Notes: generated by a model from the sequence alone, not told the origin. A DNA stretch of 64,000 nt from Chionis minor (GCA_013398295.1 VZSF01001220.1:206193-270192), one strand, 5' to 3'; counted from the first letter of the stretch, positions 36,901 to 51,900 are shown. Numbers and translations: made by a program.

Positions 36901-39900
36901 AGCTCTGTTTAGCTTATAATTTTACAGGGTTTGCATGGCCCTTCTTCAGAAAACAGCCACAGTATTAGACTTTCCCTTGGCTGAGGAGGATCAGGCAGAG
37001 ATCATTTAGGCAAACTCGACACCCACAAAATCCATGGGCCCTGATGGGATGCACCCACAAGTGAGGTGAGCTGGCAGATTTTATTGCGAAACCACTCCAT
37101 TATCTTTGAAAGCTCATGAAGAACAGCAGAGGTGCTTGAGGACTCGAGGAAAGCCACTCCAGTCTTCAAAAAGGCCAAGAAGGAGGACCTGGGACACTAC
37201 AGGCCAGTCAGCCTCACCTCCATTCCTGCAAAGACAATGGAACAACTCGTTCTGGATGTCATCTCTAAGCATGTAGAGGAAAAGGTTATCAGGAGTGGTC
37301 AACATGAATTCACCATGGGGAAATCATGCTTGACCAACCTGATGGCCTTCTATGAGGGAAGAGCAGTGGACACGGTCTACCTTGACTTCAGCAAGGCTTT
37401 TGACACTGTCTCCCATAACATCCTCATAGGTAAGCTTAGGAAGTGTGGGTTAGATGAGTGGACAGTGAGGTGAACTGAGAACTGGCTGAATGGCTGAGCT
37501 CAGAGGGTTGTGATCAGTGGCACAGAGTTGGAGGCCTGTGACTGGTGGTGTTGTCCAGGGGTCAGTACTACGTTCAGTCCTGTTCAACATATTCATCAAT
37601 GACCTGGATGAGGGGACAGAGTGTATTCTCAGCAAGTTTGTTGATGACACAAAACTGGGAGGTGTGGCTGACACACCAGAAGGCTGTGCCACCATTCGGC
37701 ATGACCTGGACATGCTGGAGAGTTGGGCAGAGAGAAACCATATGAAGTTCAACAAGGGCAAGTGTAGGGTCCTGCACCTGGGGAGGAATAACACCAGGCA
37801 CCAGTACAGGTTAGGGGTTGGAGTGTTGGAAAGCAGCTCTGCAAAGAGGGACCTGGGAGTCCTGGTGGACAAGAAGTTGACCATGAGCCAGCAATGTGCC
37901 TTCGTGGCCAAGAAGGCCAATGGTATCCTGGGGTGCATTAAAAAGAGCATGGCCAGCAGGTGGAGGGAGGTCATCCTCCCCCTCTACTCTGCCCTGGTGA
38001 GGCTGCATCTGGAGTACTGTGTCCAGTTCTGGGCTTTCCAGTTCAAGAAGGACAGGGAACTAATGGAGAGGGTACACCAGGGTGCTACAAAGATGACCAA
38101 GGGACTGGAGCTTCTCCCTTAGGAGGAAACGCTGAGACACCTGGGTCTGTTTATCCTGGAGAAGAGTGAGAGGGGATCTCATCAATGTTTATAAGTATCT
38201 AAAGGGTGGGTGTCAAGAGGATGGAGGCAGACTCTTTTCAGTGCTGTCTGGTGACAGGACAAGGGGTAATGGGCACAAACGGTAACATAGGAAATTCCAT
38301 CTCAACATGAGGAAAAACTTCTTTCCTTTGAGGGTGACAGAGCACTGGAAAAGGCTGCCCAGAGGGGTTGTGGAGTCTCCTTCTCTGGAGATATTCAATA
38401 TCCACCTCGACACCAACTTGTGCAACCTGCTTTAGGTAAACCTGCTCTGTCAGGGGGGCTGGACTAGATGATCTTCGAAGGTCCCTTCCAGATTCTGTGA
38501 ATCTGTGATTCCTAGCACTTCACTGGAAAAGAATAATTTCTGTTGAAGAAATGAATATTTTTCTTACATTTTTCCTTCAAAAATGCATAATCGTTTAAAA
38601 GATGAGAAAAAGCTAGGCAGCAGGGGGCCTACAGAAACATCTCTTAGCTAGATTTTGTGCTATTTTGTCTTTATAACAGTAGTTTCCAGTTCCTGTAACT
38701 ATAGCATGAAAAGGAGGAAGAAAAGCATTCAAATACTGATGTGAAAGGTTGATGAGGCACATGGGACTGTGTGTGAGCAGGGCTAAGCCCCTAGAGCCAC
38801 CTGGGCCAGCAGCAGCAGGCTAGTAGTTTGTGGCTTCCCAGTTTTTCCTATTTCTTCCTACGAGGCCAGATCCCTGGGCATCATGATACCAGAGCTTGGT
38901 TTGGTACAAAGTCACCTCTAGTCTCCCGGGGAGCACATGTGCCCTTGGCAGGGGTCTGTTTCAAAGCAGAGAAAAATAGCAGGATGCTATTTGGTAGAAA
39001 TCTAGGCAGTGCTGGTGTGGTGTTGTGTGCTCACTTTGTTTCTCAGCTTGCTGCCATTGTATTTGGAGATCGATCTGTTGCTGTCTAGCCAAAGCTACCA
39101 TTTCCACCTTAGTCAAACCAACCACAAAGGAAAACTGTTTCTCTTACTGAAATGCTCTCCTGCCAGCTCCGTCTCATGCAATGTCCCCTGTATGTAGGCT
39201 CCTGATACTAAGCACCTTTTGGGCCAGCTTTGTGTAGGCAGAGCACTGAGTGTGAGGAGGGATCTTTTTTGTATTGATCTGGATATACACAAGATAATGA
39301 AAAGTGGTTGGTGTTGCAGCGTGAAGGACAGCTGTGGGATGCAAAGGTAGCCAGGTTCACTTAAGTCAGTATATAATGTATGTGTTCTAGCTGTATGTCT
39401 ATTCACTTGTTCCTCTGTGCATGGACTTTGAATTTAGATGTGAAGGAACACCATTAAAGACTAGAGCAGCAGTTTCTAAAGCAGCATATACCTCTAGTGT
39501 GGAAGGCACTTTGAAGTGATGCATGCTGCTCCACGCTGTCAGGCATAGTGGTATCAGCTCCTTTGGTGATGGTGGGACCTGCACAAAGCAAAGGACGCTT
39601 AAGACATCCTGAATCAGAGTATGGGCAAAGTTGTATAACCCTAAAGTTTGAATGTGCTTCATAACATCACCTCTTAGGGCACTTTTATGTGCCCTGGAAG
39701 AAAAAGTTTCATTTCTGGCAAACTCAAGAGCACAAATTTGCTGCATCAGTTTTAAACAAGCTCCCACAGGTGAGGACAAGAAAGGGTTGCTTCAGGATCC
39801 CAACTAGGATGCTGTTAGTGTTGCAAGACGTGTCTCAAATCAATCGGCTTTTATTCCTGTTTTGTACAGGAAAAGTGAATGTTTACAGCTTGTAACCTAA

Positions 39901-42900
39901 TGACATCATGAATTTCTAGAAGGCTCCCAAGTGTTCAGCAGATGATGGCCTGTCTGTTAGGGCAGGCTGGGGATGGGGGGTTGGCGATTGGGTACCTGCC
40001 ATCCTCAGCCCCTGCCCTGGTGTCATCTGGTGTGTCACCTGGAGGAGCAGCTATGCCCTCAGTCCACTCTTGGTCGTGCTGTAGCTGCATCCCTGCCTGG
40101 GTGGAGTGCACGCTTTCTGTCTAACAAGCTTGCTGTTCTCTGAAATACTTGTTCTTACAAGCATGAAGGAGGCTGCAAATGGGTGAAGCACTGAATTGCT
40201 GTGTATGTCATGATGTCTGTGTGTGTCAGCCTTAGAAGTCCATTATCAAAGTTGCTGGAGGCTAGAGTTGTGGATACATAGAGTATAAAACACTTAATTT
40301 TCTATGTCATTATTTTACCCTAGTGGCTGTTGGAACGTCAATGATTAACAAGAGCTTGGAGAAGGGTGATTCACAGCCAATCTTGATGGTACTGCAGTCC
40401 AAGTTTGGATTACGAGTCATTCCTGAGTGTGCTGAAACCTACTTCAGGAACCTCTCTGAAGCCAAGAACCTGAAAAATAGAGAAGGTAACAACTTTCCTG
40501 AATAGGACAGGTCCATGTGGCTGTATCGAGGCAACTGGAAAACTAACACAAAAGGCTTACCTGAAATCACTGTAAACTAAGGAAGACAGTTGCTGGTTTT
40601 AAGTCTTTTGAGAAATGTTATATTTGCTCAAGTGCTTTTTACATGATGCTGAACTGTTGCACATGTCATCCAGACCATAGCACCTGCTGACAAATGAGTC
40701 TAACTATTTCCAGAGTATTTCTAAGAGTTTTCTAGAGTCTCAAACTATCCTCTGAATGAATTTAGGACAGCTTCTCTGTGACTGTCAACAGACTAGTCCG
40801 TCCTCTCAGAAAACCATATTACTCTGTATTTTAAATTTTTTTTCATATTTTATTTTCTGTCGGTGAGTGCAGAGAAGGGTTAGGTTGCAAACTTCAGCCT
40901 TACGGGTTACTGTCAAAGATAAGACAGGCTGTGCCAGAGCATCCACGGCTCATTTATGGTCCCTGTGCAGTGCCAGAGCAGCAAGTATAAGCAAAAGCTG
41001 GAACTAAAAAAAGCCTATAGCAAGAGGATGGGATGTTTTGTAATATTAAAGCTGCAAACTGGACATAGTTACTGCAGCCAAGATTAGCTAACAACTACTT
41101 TTAGGAGGAAAAAAGAAAAAAAAAAGTTACTGTCAATGTCGTACACTCTCTTACAGTAGATGGACTTGTTTCATCCTGCAACATAAGTTTTGAGAGGGCA
41201 TTTTGCACAACTGACCTTATCAGCTTTACCTTGGGGCCTTTTGTCCATGAGGAAATGAGGCTTTTCCTGCCTGTCAGGATATAGCCTTGTTTACCAAGGC
41301 ATTAAACAAGACAATGATGTGGATATAGGAAATGTCCTGTGTGAGCTAAGTGTCTATAAGGCCAACATTTGGCCAGAAGACAAGAACAAAATTTTTTTAT
41401 AAACACACTCTCAGTTCCACTTATGTGAGAGAAGATGGAAGAGGTATCACATACCGCTTCAGATGCAAGCCGTAACTTGGCATGTTGGGGTTTGGACACG
41501 CTGGCAGTGGATCTGTACTAACCTCATAGCTGTTTCCTTCTAGAAGAATGATCCTGATCCACTTAACAGGATATTTTGAATATATCCTTACTACAAACTG
41601 GCCCAAGATACACAGTGACTTTGCACATAAAATGGCTTCATAGCAAATGTAGAGACAGGAAATGGGTAGGGAGAGCTGTAATTTGTCAGTGTAACAGGGC
41701 ACAAACATGTATTAATAGCATGTGTTGCTTTTAGATTCTAATGAAAGTCCATGGATTAAACTTGTAATGAAAAACATGTATGATTTTTACTACAATGTGG
41801 ACACCGAGGAAGGTACCTGTGTTGCCCCTGAAGGAGTTGTACCTAAAACTTCATGGTTAACTGGTGAAGAAATCCAGGTAGGTGGCTGAAACATTTGCTT
41901 TTATTGCAAATGTAGCACAAACATTTAAGAGAGACAGGAAGAGATGGCACTATCAAGGGAAGAGGCTGTGCTGGGTGAGACTGAATATCGCTTCAGTACA
42001 ATAGCTACAATTTAAATCTAAGCAGACAGTGACAGCACAGCCTCTGGTCTGATGTCTGACAGTGATTCAGGGACTTCCTAACTGGAAGTTACAGCATTCC
42101 TTTTAATGACCATGAGCAGACACCAGTGGAGGAAAGTCTGATTACTTGCATATCATTTTATATTTTTTGGACTTAAGCTTGGCCTACGACAAGGAATTTC
42201 ATTATGTTTTTGGGGGCAGGTGGAATGTTTTAAACATTTTCTGTTTAAAACTAATCATCTGACAGGATTCTTGTATTTCCATGTTCAATAGAATAAGTGA
42301 GATATTTAAATTCCCTTATGCATTAGCACGAAATAGAACAAAGTAGATTGCACAGCCTTATGCACAGTTTGGTTTTTTATTCTGATGTATCCCTAGGTTA
42401 TATGTTTATTCTGCTGTACAAACAGCTCAAATGACAATGCAGGTCCTTCTGAAATTCTGATTGCAGCAATACTTGAGTGTGCTTCTCTATAGAGAGCCCC
42501 CTGATTCAGTTAGTATTTCTAGATTGCTGACTTACACAAAAAACTCATAAGTATTAGGAAAGCAGAACTCTCATAAAGTATAAAAAAACCTCTCAAAACG
42601 GTGTATCCAGCTGAATAACTGAGGCTTGAAAGGAGTTCAGTTACGCTTCATATAAAATTCAGTCATGGCTCTTCTTTCATACTGATTAAAATCTAGGGGT
42701 AAATCAGAGGGGCTCAGATCTTGGATAGAATGAACATAAGCTATACAAATGATGAAGATAATACAGACCAAACTCCAGGATGGTTTTGACTTGAAGATTT
42801 TTTGCTTTTAAATGATCTTTTTCCATGATCTCTTAACAGAACATTGTTGGGCAAGTTACAGCAGATTACAATCGAGAGCAGCTGTGGCTTGCTAATGAAA

Positions 42901-45900
42901 ATCTGATTGTTCAGCTGCAAGCCCGAGCAAGGGGCTTCTTAGTCAGAAAAAATTATCGGGAGAGAAAAGCATACCTTCAAAATCAGGAACCATCTGCCAT
43001 CAAAATACAGGTACTGTTCTAGAACAACAAGGTAACATGGCTTGGGCAATTTTCTGCATGTGACAGGTGATGCGGCTGATTGCTAGCACTGATAAAATAG
43101 GTCTGTCTCCCTGTTTTCATTAGCAGCAGTCCAAATTTCTACATCTGTAAACACATTCTTGTCCTCATTGGATTCACTGTGCTTTTAAATAGCAAATATT
43201 CTTTTAAAAGAATGGATCATACCCACCTGCGATCTAAGTAACTTCAGTGGGAGAAGCTCGGAAATATGTAGCCCTGGTTTTATTCTGAAGTGCTCAGGTT
43301 TTGCATGGTACACCTAACTACGCACAGTACAAGATCAGGAGATATTCGTTGAGTATCGAAGCAAAAATTCCTTGGCAAAGCATGACTTAAGAAATACATT
43401 CTTTCTAGACTATCCCCACTTGGAAGTGGTTTGCCTCTGCTCCGTGAAGTCATAGCTGGGTAGGGAGTGGCAGCCGCCCTGGTGTTTTTGGGTTCTGGCA
43501 GTATTTCTTGGATGTCTTTTTGTTTGCTGAATTCTGAAAGGAGTATAAAGGAAACTTTCTGCTGAGGGTGTGAACACCGACAAATGCATGCACACTGCTT
43601 TTAAATGGTGAAATTGCCACCTCCTGTTAGAAGCAATTTATTCCAGTCTTAAAAAATAATCAATCCCCCCACCCCCCAGAAATCCCCACCCCCACATTAT
43701 AGAGAAATGTACTACTGATTTTCTTAATCTATAGTAACTTATTTTAACAATTCATTATGATAAATACCGTTACCACTATCTGCTGTCATGGGGATTGACT
43801 TTTCCTTTTCTGGCATGGTGTCTGAGCCCAGTAAAGGATTGTACTATTATTTTAGGAACTCAGGGTCTGTGAACAGGTTCAAAAATATGGAGAAATGTAG
43901 GGAAATAAAGTTGTTCTCTAAAGGATGTGGGTATACTGGACATAAAGAGTAAGGGTAGCTTCAGGGGAGGGAAGGAAATGGCATTGGACAACAATGTTCA
44001 TTCCTGAGATTGCCAAAATTAACATGAAATATATCAGGGAACCTTAAAAATATAGAGGCAAGCTTACTCATACCTAAGTTATCTTTTTATCACATGGCAT
44101 TTTTTCTCTACAAAATAAACACTGTTAATGATTTTAGTGTATATATCTATATTTTAATAAATATTAGTTTCTTGTTAGTAATAATGTCTCCTGCCTCTTA
44201 TAAAATAGGCTTTCTGGAAAGGATTCAAACAAAGGAAAAGTTATGTTGACAGATTAAAGGTGCTTCAAGGCAACGTTGCTGCTATCGTTAAGGTAAGATC
44301 CCATTGTGTTTTGGGGCCTGAGGACACTTTATCCCTTGGTTTGGTCCTCTACCACCTGGGAATCGGAAACTATGAAGATAAACTGGAGAGACTCGTGCTC
44401 CAGCAACTGGCATGGTTCTGAACGCTGTTTAATTGACAGCTTAAGGAAATTGCTTCTTGAAAGATCTGTGTTTGAATTCTGTCAGGCTTTGCAGAACTTG
44501 AGTGGCTCGTAATAGAGATTTCCTTCCGCTTCCCTTTCCATAATACTAAATTAGAAAATATTTGAGATGACAGTGTGTTACTTCATTAAAAGCTGTCAAA
44601 TCTATCTGTCTGAAAAGTGTTTACTTTTCTGAGATGTTAATGGAATCATTGAGTAGGTCATGAGTAGGTTCTAGATAGGATATTGATCTCCTGTCTCTGA
44701 AGGAGACTGGTTTACAACTGAGAGCTGAGACTTGAAGGTTAAGAAGACCTTCAAAGATAACCCTACACACATGTGGTAGAACTTAAATTGCTATTTCAGT
44801 CGAAGTCTGTTAATCTAGTCACTGGGCTGTAAGAGTCCAGTGGCACAGTCATCTATGGCCTTGAGCATGTGAGAACAGCACAGCTGCAGAGAGGACTGTC
44901 AGAAGTCAGTTTAAAACACAGACACACCAGTTTGTGCAGTGTCTGTTAAGTTTTTATTTAATTTTATTTAATTTCCAGATTCAGTCATGGGTCAAAATGT
45001 GGCTAGCAAAGACAGCTTACAGGAAACGCCTACAGTACTTCAAGGATCATGTAAGTTCTTTTTCTCTATTTTGAACATGAAGCATTAAATAGGGTAATAT
45101 GACTGCACAGGCAGTTTTGGGAATCTCAGGAAAGGGGATGCAGGTTCTACAGTGTGCTTCTGAGCAGAAATGTGTCATAAATATATTCTTTTGCCTAATC
45201 TTCATGCCTTCCAGAATGCCGAAATTGTGAAGATACAAGCATTTCTCAGAGCAAACAAAGCCAGGGAGGACTACAGAACACTAAGTAAGTGGTAACAGTT
45301 GAATGCTGTATATTTGGGGAGAAGTATGTTACTGTGTTCAGTCATATTCTTTTTAAAACTTGGGATTTCTCAGTCTCCTATTCCCCTTCAAAAGCAGGTG
45401 CAAGTGTTGGTAAACCAATTGTTTCAGCTGTTGTACCAGCTGAAATTATGTTGGATAGTGGTACTTACACAGTATGACACAAATATTGCTCTAACTGGCA
45501 TAAACTTTTCTTTGCAGTTCCAAAATTTTCTACACAGTGATTAGTTTGACAGTTTTAGGGGTGTTCAGTATTATGTCAACTAACAAGCCTGTTTACCTCA
45601 ACTATAGTTGGTGCTGAAAATCCACCCTTGACTGTCCTGCGCAAATTTGCCTACCTCTTGGACCAAAGTGACTTAGACTTTCAAGAAGAACTAGAAGTTA
45701 CAAGGTTAAGGGAAGAAGTGGTTACAAAAATTCGATCCAATCAACAGCTGGAGAAGGACTTGAACTTAATGGATATAAAGATTGGACTGCTGGTGAAAAA
45801 CAGAATCACTCTTCAGGTCAGCAGGCTCTGTTCAGGCTCCCTTGGTAGCATGCACTGAGAGGTTTCGTGTTGAAGGAGCTCACAGTTATTCAATTGGCAG

Positions 45901-48900
45901 CATGGTTGAGGCTGGAAGGGACCTCTGGGGGTCAGCTGGTCCAATCCCCCTGCTCAAGCCACTTAGAACATGTTACCCTGGACCACATCCTGGGCTTTTG
46001 AATATCTCTAAGGGCGGAGTCTCCACAACCTCCCTGAGCAACCTGTGCCAGCACTTGGTCACTCTTGATTAGTTAAAATACTCCTGGTAAATTAAGTGCT
46101 TTCTTTGTATGTCTTAAGTATTCTTCTCAAAATACCTTGTGGTAGAGGTTGTTCTGTTATCCAGAGTGATATGTTAGTTTGCTACTGAATGTCACTCTTT
46201 GTTTTACTACTTGTGGACAATAGTACTTGGCAGATTTTAAGCATCTTTTCTGCAGTAGGACGGAGTAGGCTCCTGATCATATCTGAGAGCTTGTTCATTG
46301 TTAACTAAATGATGAATGAGTCTGTACATGAGATTGAGTTTCCCAGGTGGTCATTGCTGGCAAGCCCTACTGGTGACAAGATAAATATGTTCAAAAGACT
46401 GGTTAGTCAGTAGAGTAACAAAACATAGAAACTGCTAATATTGGAGGAATATTGCCTTTAGCATGGCTGGGAAAATGTTAATGTTTCTAATTTCCCTTTT
46501 TGTGAATACATAATCTAGACTTTTGATTATCTGTCTGCAGGATGTGGTACTGCACAGTAAGAAACTTAACAAAAAGAGCAAAACTCAGCTGGAAGAGATG
46601 GTTATGGTTGACAAACAGGGTATCAAAGGTCTGAGTAAAGAGAGAAGAAAAAAACTGGAGGCTTATCAACATTTATTCTACCTTTTACAGGTAAATCTTA
46701 ATGTAAAAATTAACTTAGCAGCAAACTGTTAAAGAAAAACTAGAAATACATTATTTTATTTTGTTTTAGTGATTGTAGTAGTGATTATGAAAATACTTCC
46801 AAAGTAGTATCCAGACTGCAACAAATGCTATGATTAACTTCTGATATTTCCTGTAATTGAGAAAATCCTTAATGTCTCTAAACCGTGCAAGAAATATACC
46901 TGTGTTTTTCTTGAGAATAATTTCAGTCCATACTGAAGCCAACGAGAAATGGTTTCATCTGTATATCTTTTAGTCTATGTAAATTGCTGTCACTATTACT
47001 GTGCATTATATATGGTGGAAAGGAAGATGTCTGCTATGCAGCTGATAGCATATAACACATCTGTTCTTGTGCCCTTTTAATCTCATCTCACTGAAATTTT
47101 TCTGGAAGAACTTCAGATCTTCCCAGGGCAGATGCCCTCTAATACTTAAGTGGATTTGTAGTATGCAATGTCGTCTTGTTTGACAGCCCTTGTCATTTAG
47201 TAAATTGCCATTGCCATCGTATATACAGACCTGATGCACATAGACCTGTACCGTGTGGAGACTACAAATAAAATCCTTACTAGTGCTACTCGCAGATATC
47301 TAATCATGCAGTATTCAGTGTTTCTTACACATGAGGATTTGCAAAAATGCAAAGCCAGTGTGGAAGTGCAACATATATGGGAATCAACATAAATGCTGTT
47401 TGGTATTAATGGAAATGTAGAGACCGCTACCCCCATGTTGGGGTAGTTTGTCCTGGACAATAGTATTTAAGTAATTTGTTTGTTTTGTAGACTAATCCGA
47501 CATATCTGGCGAAGCTGATTTTTCAGATGCCACAAAACAAATCAACCAAGTTTATGGATACAGTCATCTTCACTCTATACAACTATGCCTCCAATCAACG
47601 AGAAGAATATCTGCTTCTCAAACTGTTCAAAACTGCTCTAGAAGAGGAGATAAAGTATGTGCACTCACAAAAAAAATTTAGTTTGTTTGGTTAGTTAGTG
47701 TTGCAAACAGTTCAATGAATACTTCATACCTAAAAAAATTTGATGGTTAATCCTTAAACTGCTGTAAAATTGTACATAATTTTTTCTTACTAGAGTAATT
47801 TGTTTTCAGGGTACTTATTCATTAACTCAAGCTATTTCCAAGTCAGGAAAAAAATCTTTCTATGGCAGAGAATATTTTTGTATGAAAAAATCGCTTGCAA
47901 AAAACATAGACACTAGGGTTTCTTGCTTTTGTGCTTGAGTATTTAAGGGTGGAGAAAGTCTTTTCTTTCTCTGTGTAAATGTAGGTACTGTAAGTGGAGA
48001 GTGCTGGCTTATCCTGAAACAATAAAATCTTATTTTATGCCCTTAACATGTATTTGTTGAACAGTTATTTGAGCCTGAATTGGATATATACTAGCTGCCA
48101 CTAACTATGCTGTGTTCCAGGGACATTACTATAACACCCATAGAATTCAGGTAGTAGTTTCTATATTCTTGTATTATATGAAACCCTAAGAAATAGACCA
48201 TATAAACATGTTTTAACATGGATATAGGATAATTTGAAAAGCGTGTGTTTTGAAAACATGGATAACTGCATACATAAGTCAGATCTGAGAACTGTTCTAT
48301 TCTTGATACAGCTCTAAAGTAGACCAGATACAGGATATTGTTACTGGAAACCCCACTGTCATTAAGATGGTCGTCAGCTTCAATCGAGGTGCTCGTGGAC
48401 AGAACACTTTGCGCCAGCTCCTGGCCCCGGTGGTGAAGGAGATCATGGAGGACAAGTCCCTCATAATCAACACTAGCCCTGTGGATGTGTACAAGTCATG
48501 GGTAAACCAGCTAGAAATGCAGACCGGTGAGGCCAGGTGAGTGAGGAAGCTGGACACAGGGTACCATTTAAATCCTTGAGGGATCCCTCAGTTCTGGTCT
48601 CCCTTTCCTTCTCTGACAAATCACACTTGTGTCTGTGCATCCCTTCCCCATCTTTCTGCAGCACAATTTGAGTTTTTGGGGAGAGGTGCGTGAAAAAACA
48701 GGTACTTTAACCTGTCCTGAACAACAAAGGGATTGTTATTCTGGTCATGAACTTCAAAAGTCAATTCCTTAATCTTTATAAGTGTAGGAGACTATGCCGT
48801 GGAAGAATTTATAGCCTTTTTCCCAGGTTTTATAACAGCATGTTAGCAGTGTCCCAGGCTTCTGAGGAGCTATGCTGGGACTGGGATGTGGAGATGCATG

Positions 48901-51900
48901 CCTCAAATTAGGATTCCCTTTTTGTAATTAAGGGAAGGTACATGATGGCATGTGCACCTCCACCTAAACAAACTGCCCCCCTCCAAAAAATAAAAAGGGA
49001 AGCTGATACATCTGAGACTTTTACTTAGCCAACTTCAAATGTAATTGTCTGACATTTTTTTCTTTTCACTGATGGCCCTTATGAAGCGAAAAAAAAAAAG
49101 TATTCTCAATACATCTAGCCTGGTTTATTATCTGTTTGCTTTGCAGCAAATTGCCATACGATGTAACCACAGAACAGGCATTAACACATTCAGAAGTGGT
49201 CAATAAACTGGAGTCGTCGATGCAGAGTTTGCGAGCAGTAACTGACAAAGTTCTCACATCCATATTCTCTTCTCTCAATATGATGCCGTAAGTGCTGAGT
49301 TAGGACTTGCCAAGCTGCAGTTTATGTGTACAGTGAAGCTTCACTTGAAATTCCGCGACTGAGATACTTTCAAATTACATTGCTGCATATGTGCCTCTCG
49401 AATGACTTCCCCAGTAGAGGGAGTGGTTTCTCCACTTGTCCTACTCTGCTTTAGCAGACATGAATTCTCTCCCTGTACTTGAAACTTTTATTGTATTTTC
49501 CATTATCACCTCATTTTGTGTTTTAAGTTGCTGGGGGAAAAGCCAATAACTTGGCTGTCTGTAATGATTGTTTTGTGTTTTGTCTAAGTCTTTCCAATAT
49601 TTCTCCTTTTCATCTGTTCCACATGTAGTTATGGAATGAGATATATAGCCAAAGTTCTGAAGAGCTCACTCCATGAGAAATTTCCAGATGCAACAGAAGA
49701 TGAACTGTTAAAGGTAGACTTCTGAGGGCAAACTGCCAGCAGCTTGTTCTTTTAATGTCAAAGGGGATTTTTATTGACACTAAGCATTCTAAGGAGCTGA
49801 GAACAACAGCATTTACTGTAGGAATTTGGCACTTGGGTTGCAGAGGGGTGGCAGAAGGGGAGGAGGCGGGAACTCTTGTCACAACCTAGCTATCATAATC
49901 CATGTGCTCAGCAATTCTTATGGAAGACAGCGCTCAACTTGTTTTGGGTAATAACTGTTTTAAGAGGGTTGGAGTTTATCTGAATCATCCTGGGTTTTGG
50001 GTTTGTACCCTGGTCCCTACCACCAGCAGTCCTTTCATGGAGAACACTGTGGGTTTTTTTGTTGTTCGTTTTCCCTCACCTGAAGTTGTTAATGCAATTT
50101 TTAAATACATTAATTTTTAATATGGTAATATTGTAATTTAAATACAATGAGGAAGGGATTGAAAAATGAATTGCAAGTAGATCAATACATTACATTTATT
50201 TAAGATGCTTATAAAAGTTGCAGGAATGACATTGGTACAGACTGAAAAGTGAAGTGTGAGTGATAAGCATGGTTCCAGCACACTGGTCATTGCTGACCTA
50301 CCACAGCCACCACAGTGCCTCTTCAGAGGGCTTAGGGGATTTGCTCCATGAGCCTTTCAGCCAGCTGAGAGACTGACAGCTCTCTCAAATTAGAACTATT
50401 TGCACTTCAATAAAGATGTTTTCATTAGTGTTCAATGAAATTATTCTAAAATTACAATAGGACTTTCCTATTATTCTTCAGAAAGATACCATTCAGCATT
50501 AAAAAAAATAATCAAAATACATAAAAATATATATCCTGATACCTAGGGGACTTCAAACCCATCAGCTGAAAAATTAATTCCACTATTGTGTGTTTTAACA
50601 ATGCATTGGAAATCCTCACAAACAGCATTTATGGAGTACCTCTGTACATCACTCCAGCAACACAAATTAAGGCATTGCTCAATTTACGAAAAGAAATGCA
50701 AATGGAGCATAATACATCTAACTGAAAGTCTTCAAATGGAAAGTCTTTAAATGCATAGGTTGGAAGTTCTGCAGGTGATACACATAAGCTGACGCAAACT
50801 GTAAAAAGAGTCCTGCCTGTTTCTGAGATCAGGAATAGTCTGAAGCCACTATCTGCATAATACATGAAATTACTATAATGTCATTATAGAAACTGCAGTT
50901 TGCAATAACTGTTCTCTAGTCTTTAAGGGCTGCGTGTGGCCCTCATGAGAAACAGGGGGTGTCTTTGCCAATGAATACATTAAATGTTGGCAGATATCTG
51001 TAGCACTTCAGAGAATGAGTCTCTGGACTTCTCTTGCAAAACCTAGAAGAAAGAAGAGTTGTATTTGTCTCTGTGTTCAACTCAATGCCTTGCATTAGCT
51101 GACCTAAAGCCAGCACCAAATTGAAATGTGGTTGTAGGAGTCCGTAACTGGTCTTCACAGAAGTGTTGTAAAAGACCACAGGCTCTTTCAGTGAGCCACA
51201 GAGGTAACACACATATCTTAAGGGTTCTTCTAGCACTGTTTCCTATGATCTAATTCAGAAGTAAAAAAGATTGTTCATGTTTTGTAAAATGTAATTACCA
51301 TATGCAAAGGGAAGATGGTCTTAATTTGTTCTTCTAGATTGTCGGCAACCTCCTGTACTATCGCTACATGAACCCTGCCATTGTCGCTCCTGATGGTTTT
51401 GACATAATTGATATGACAGCTGGGGGACAGATACACCCTGACCAGAGGAGGAACCTAGGTTGTGTGGCAAAAGTCCTTCAGCATGCTGCTTCTAACAAAC
51501 TCTTTGAAGGGGAGAGCGAACATCTATCATCTATGAACACTTACCTCTCACAGACATACCAGAAGTTCAGGTATGCAAAGCCCTCATAAATACCTTCACA
51601 GTAAGAGCTCTCTTTTAGGATGAATAAGGCAGGTGGACTCCTCATTTATAGGAATTCCCTGCTCAGTTCAAAATGTTGTGAAATTCTCACTGCTGAGGAA
51701 GTTGAAGCAAGAGTAGCAGGTTGTATTTCTGCTTGAGCATTCATTTGAGAACTGATCATCTCTGCTGGCTTGGTTGCAGTAAGGCTTCCTTACTGCAAAC
51801 ACAGATTGTGAGAACGGTGTGGGACGATTACTTATCCTGCAGAAAAAAGGCATTCTTTGGGTCAGGAGGACAGCTGAATGTTTTGTCCGAGGAAAAAACT

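Noticed and set aside
37450..37974. 174-codon minus-strand open frame
   Set aside because: It is the complement of the CR1 reverse-transcriptase region and so a shadow of that element.
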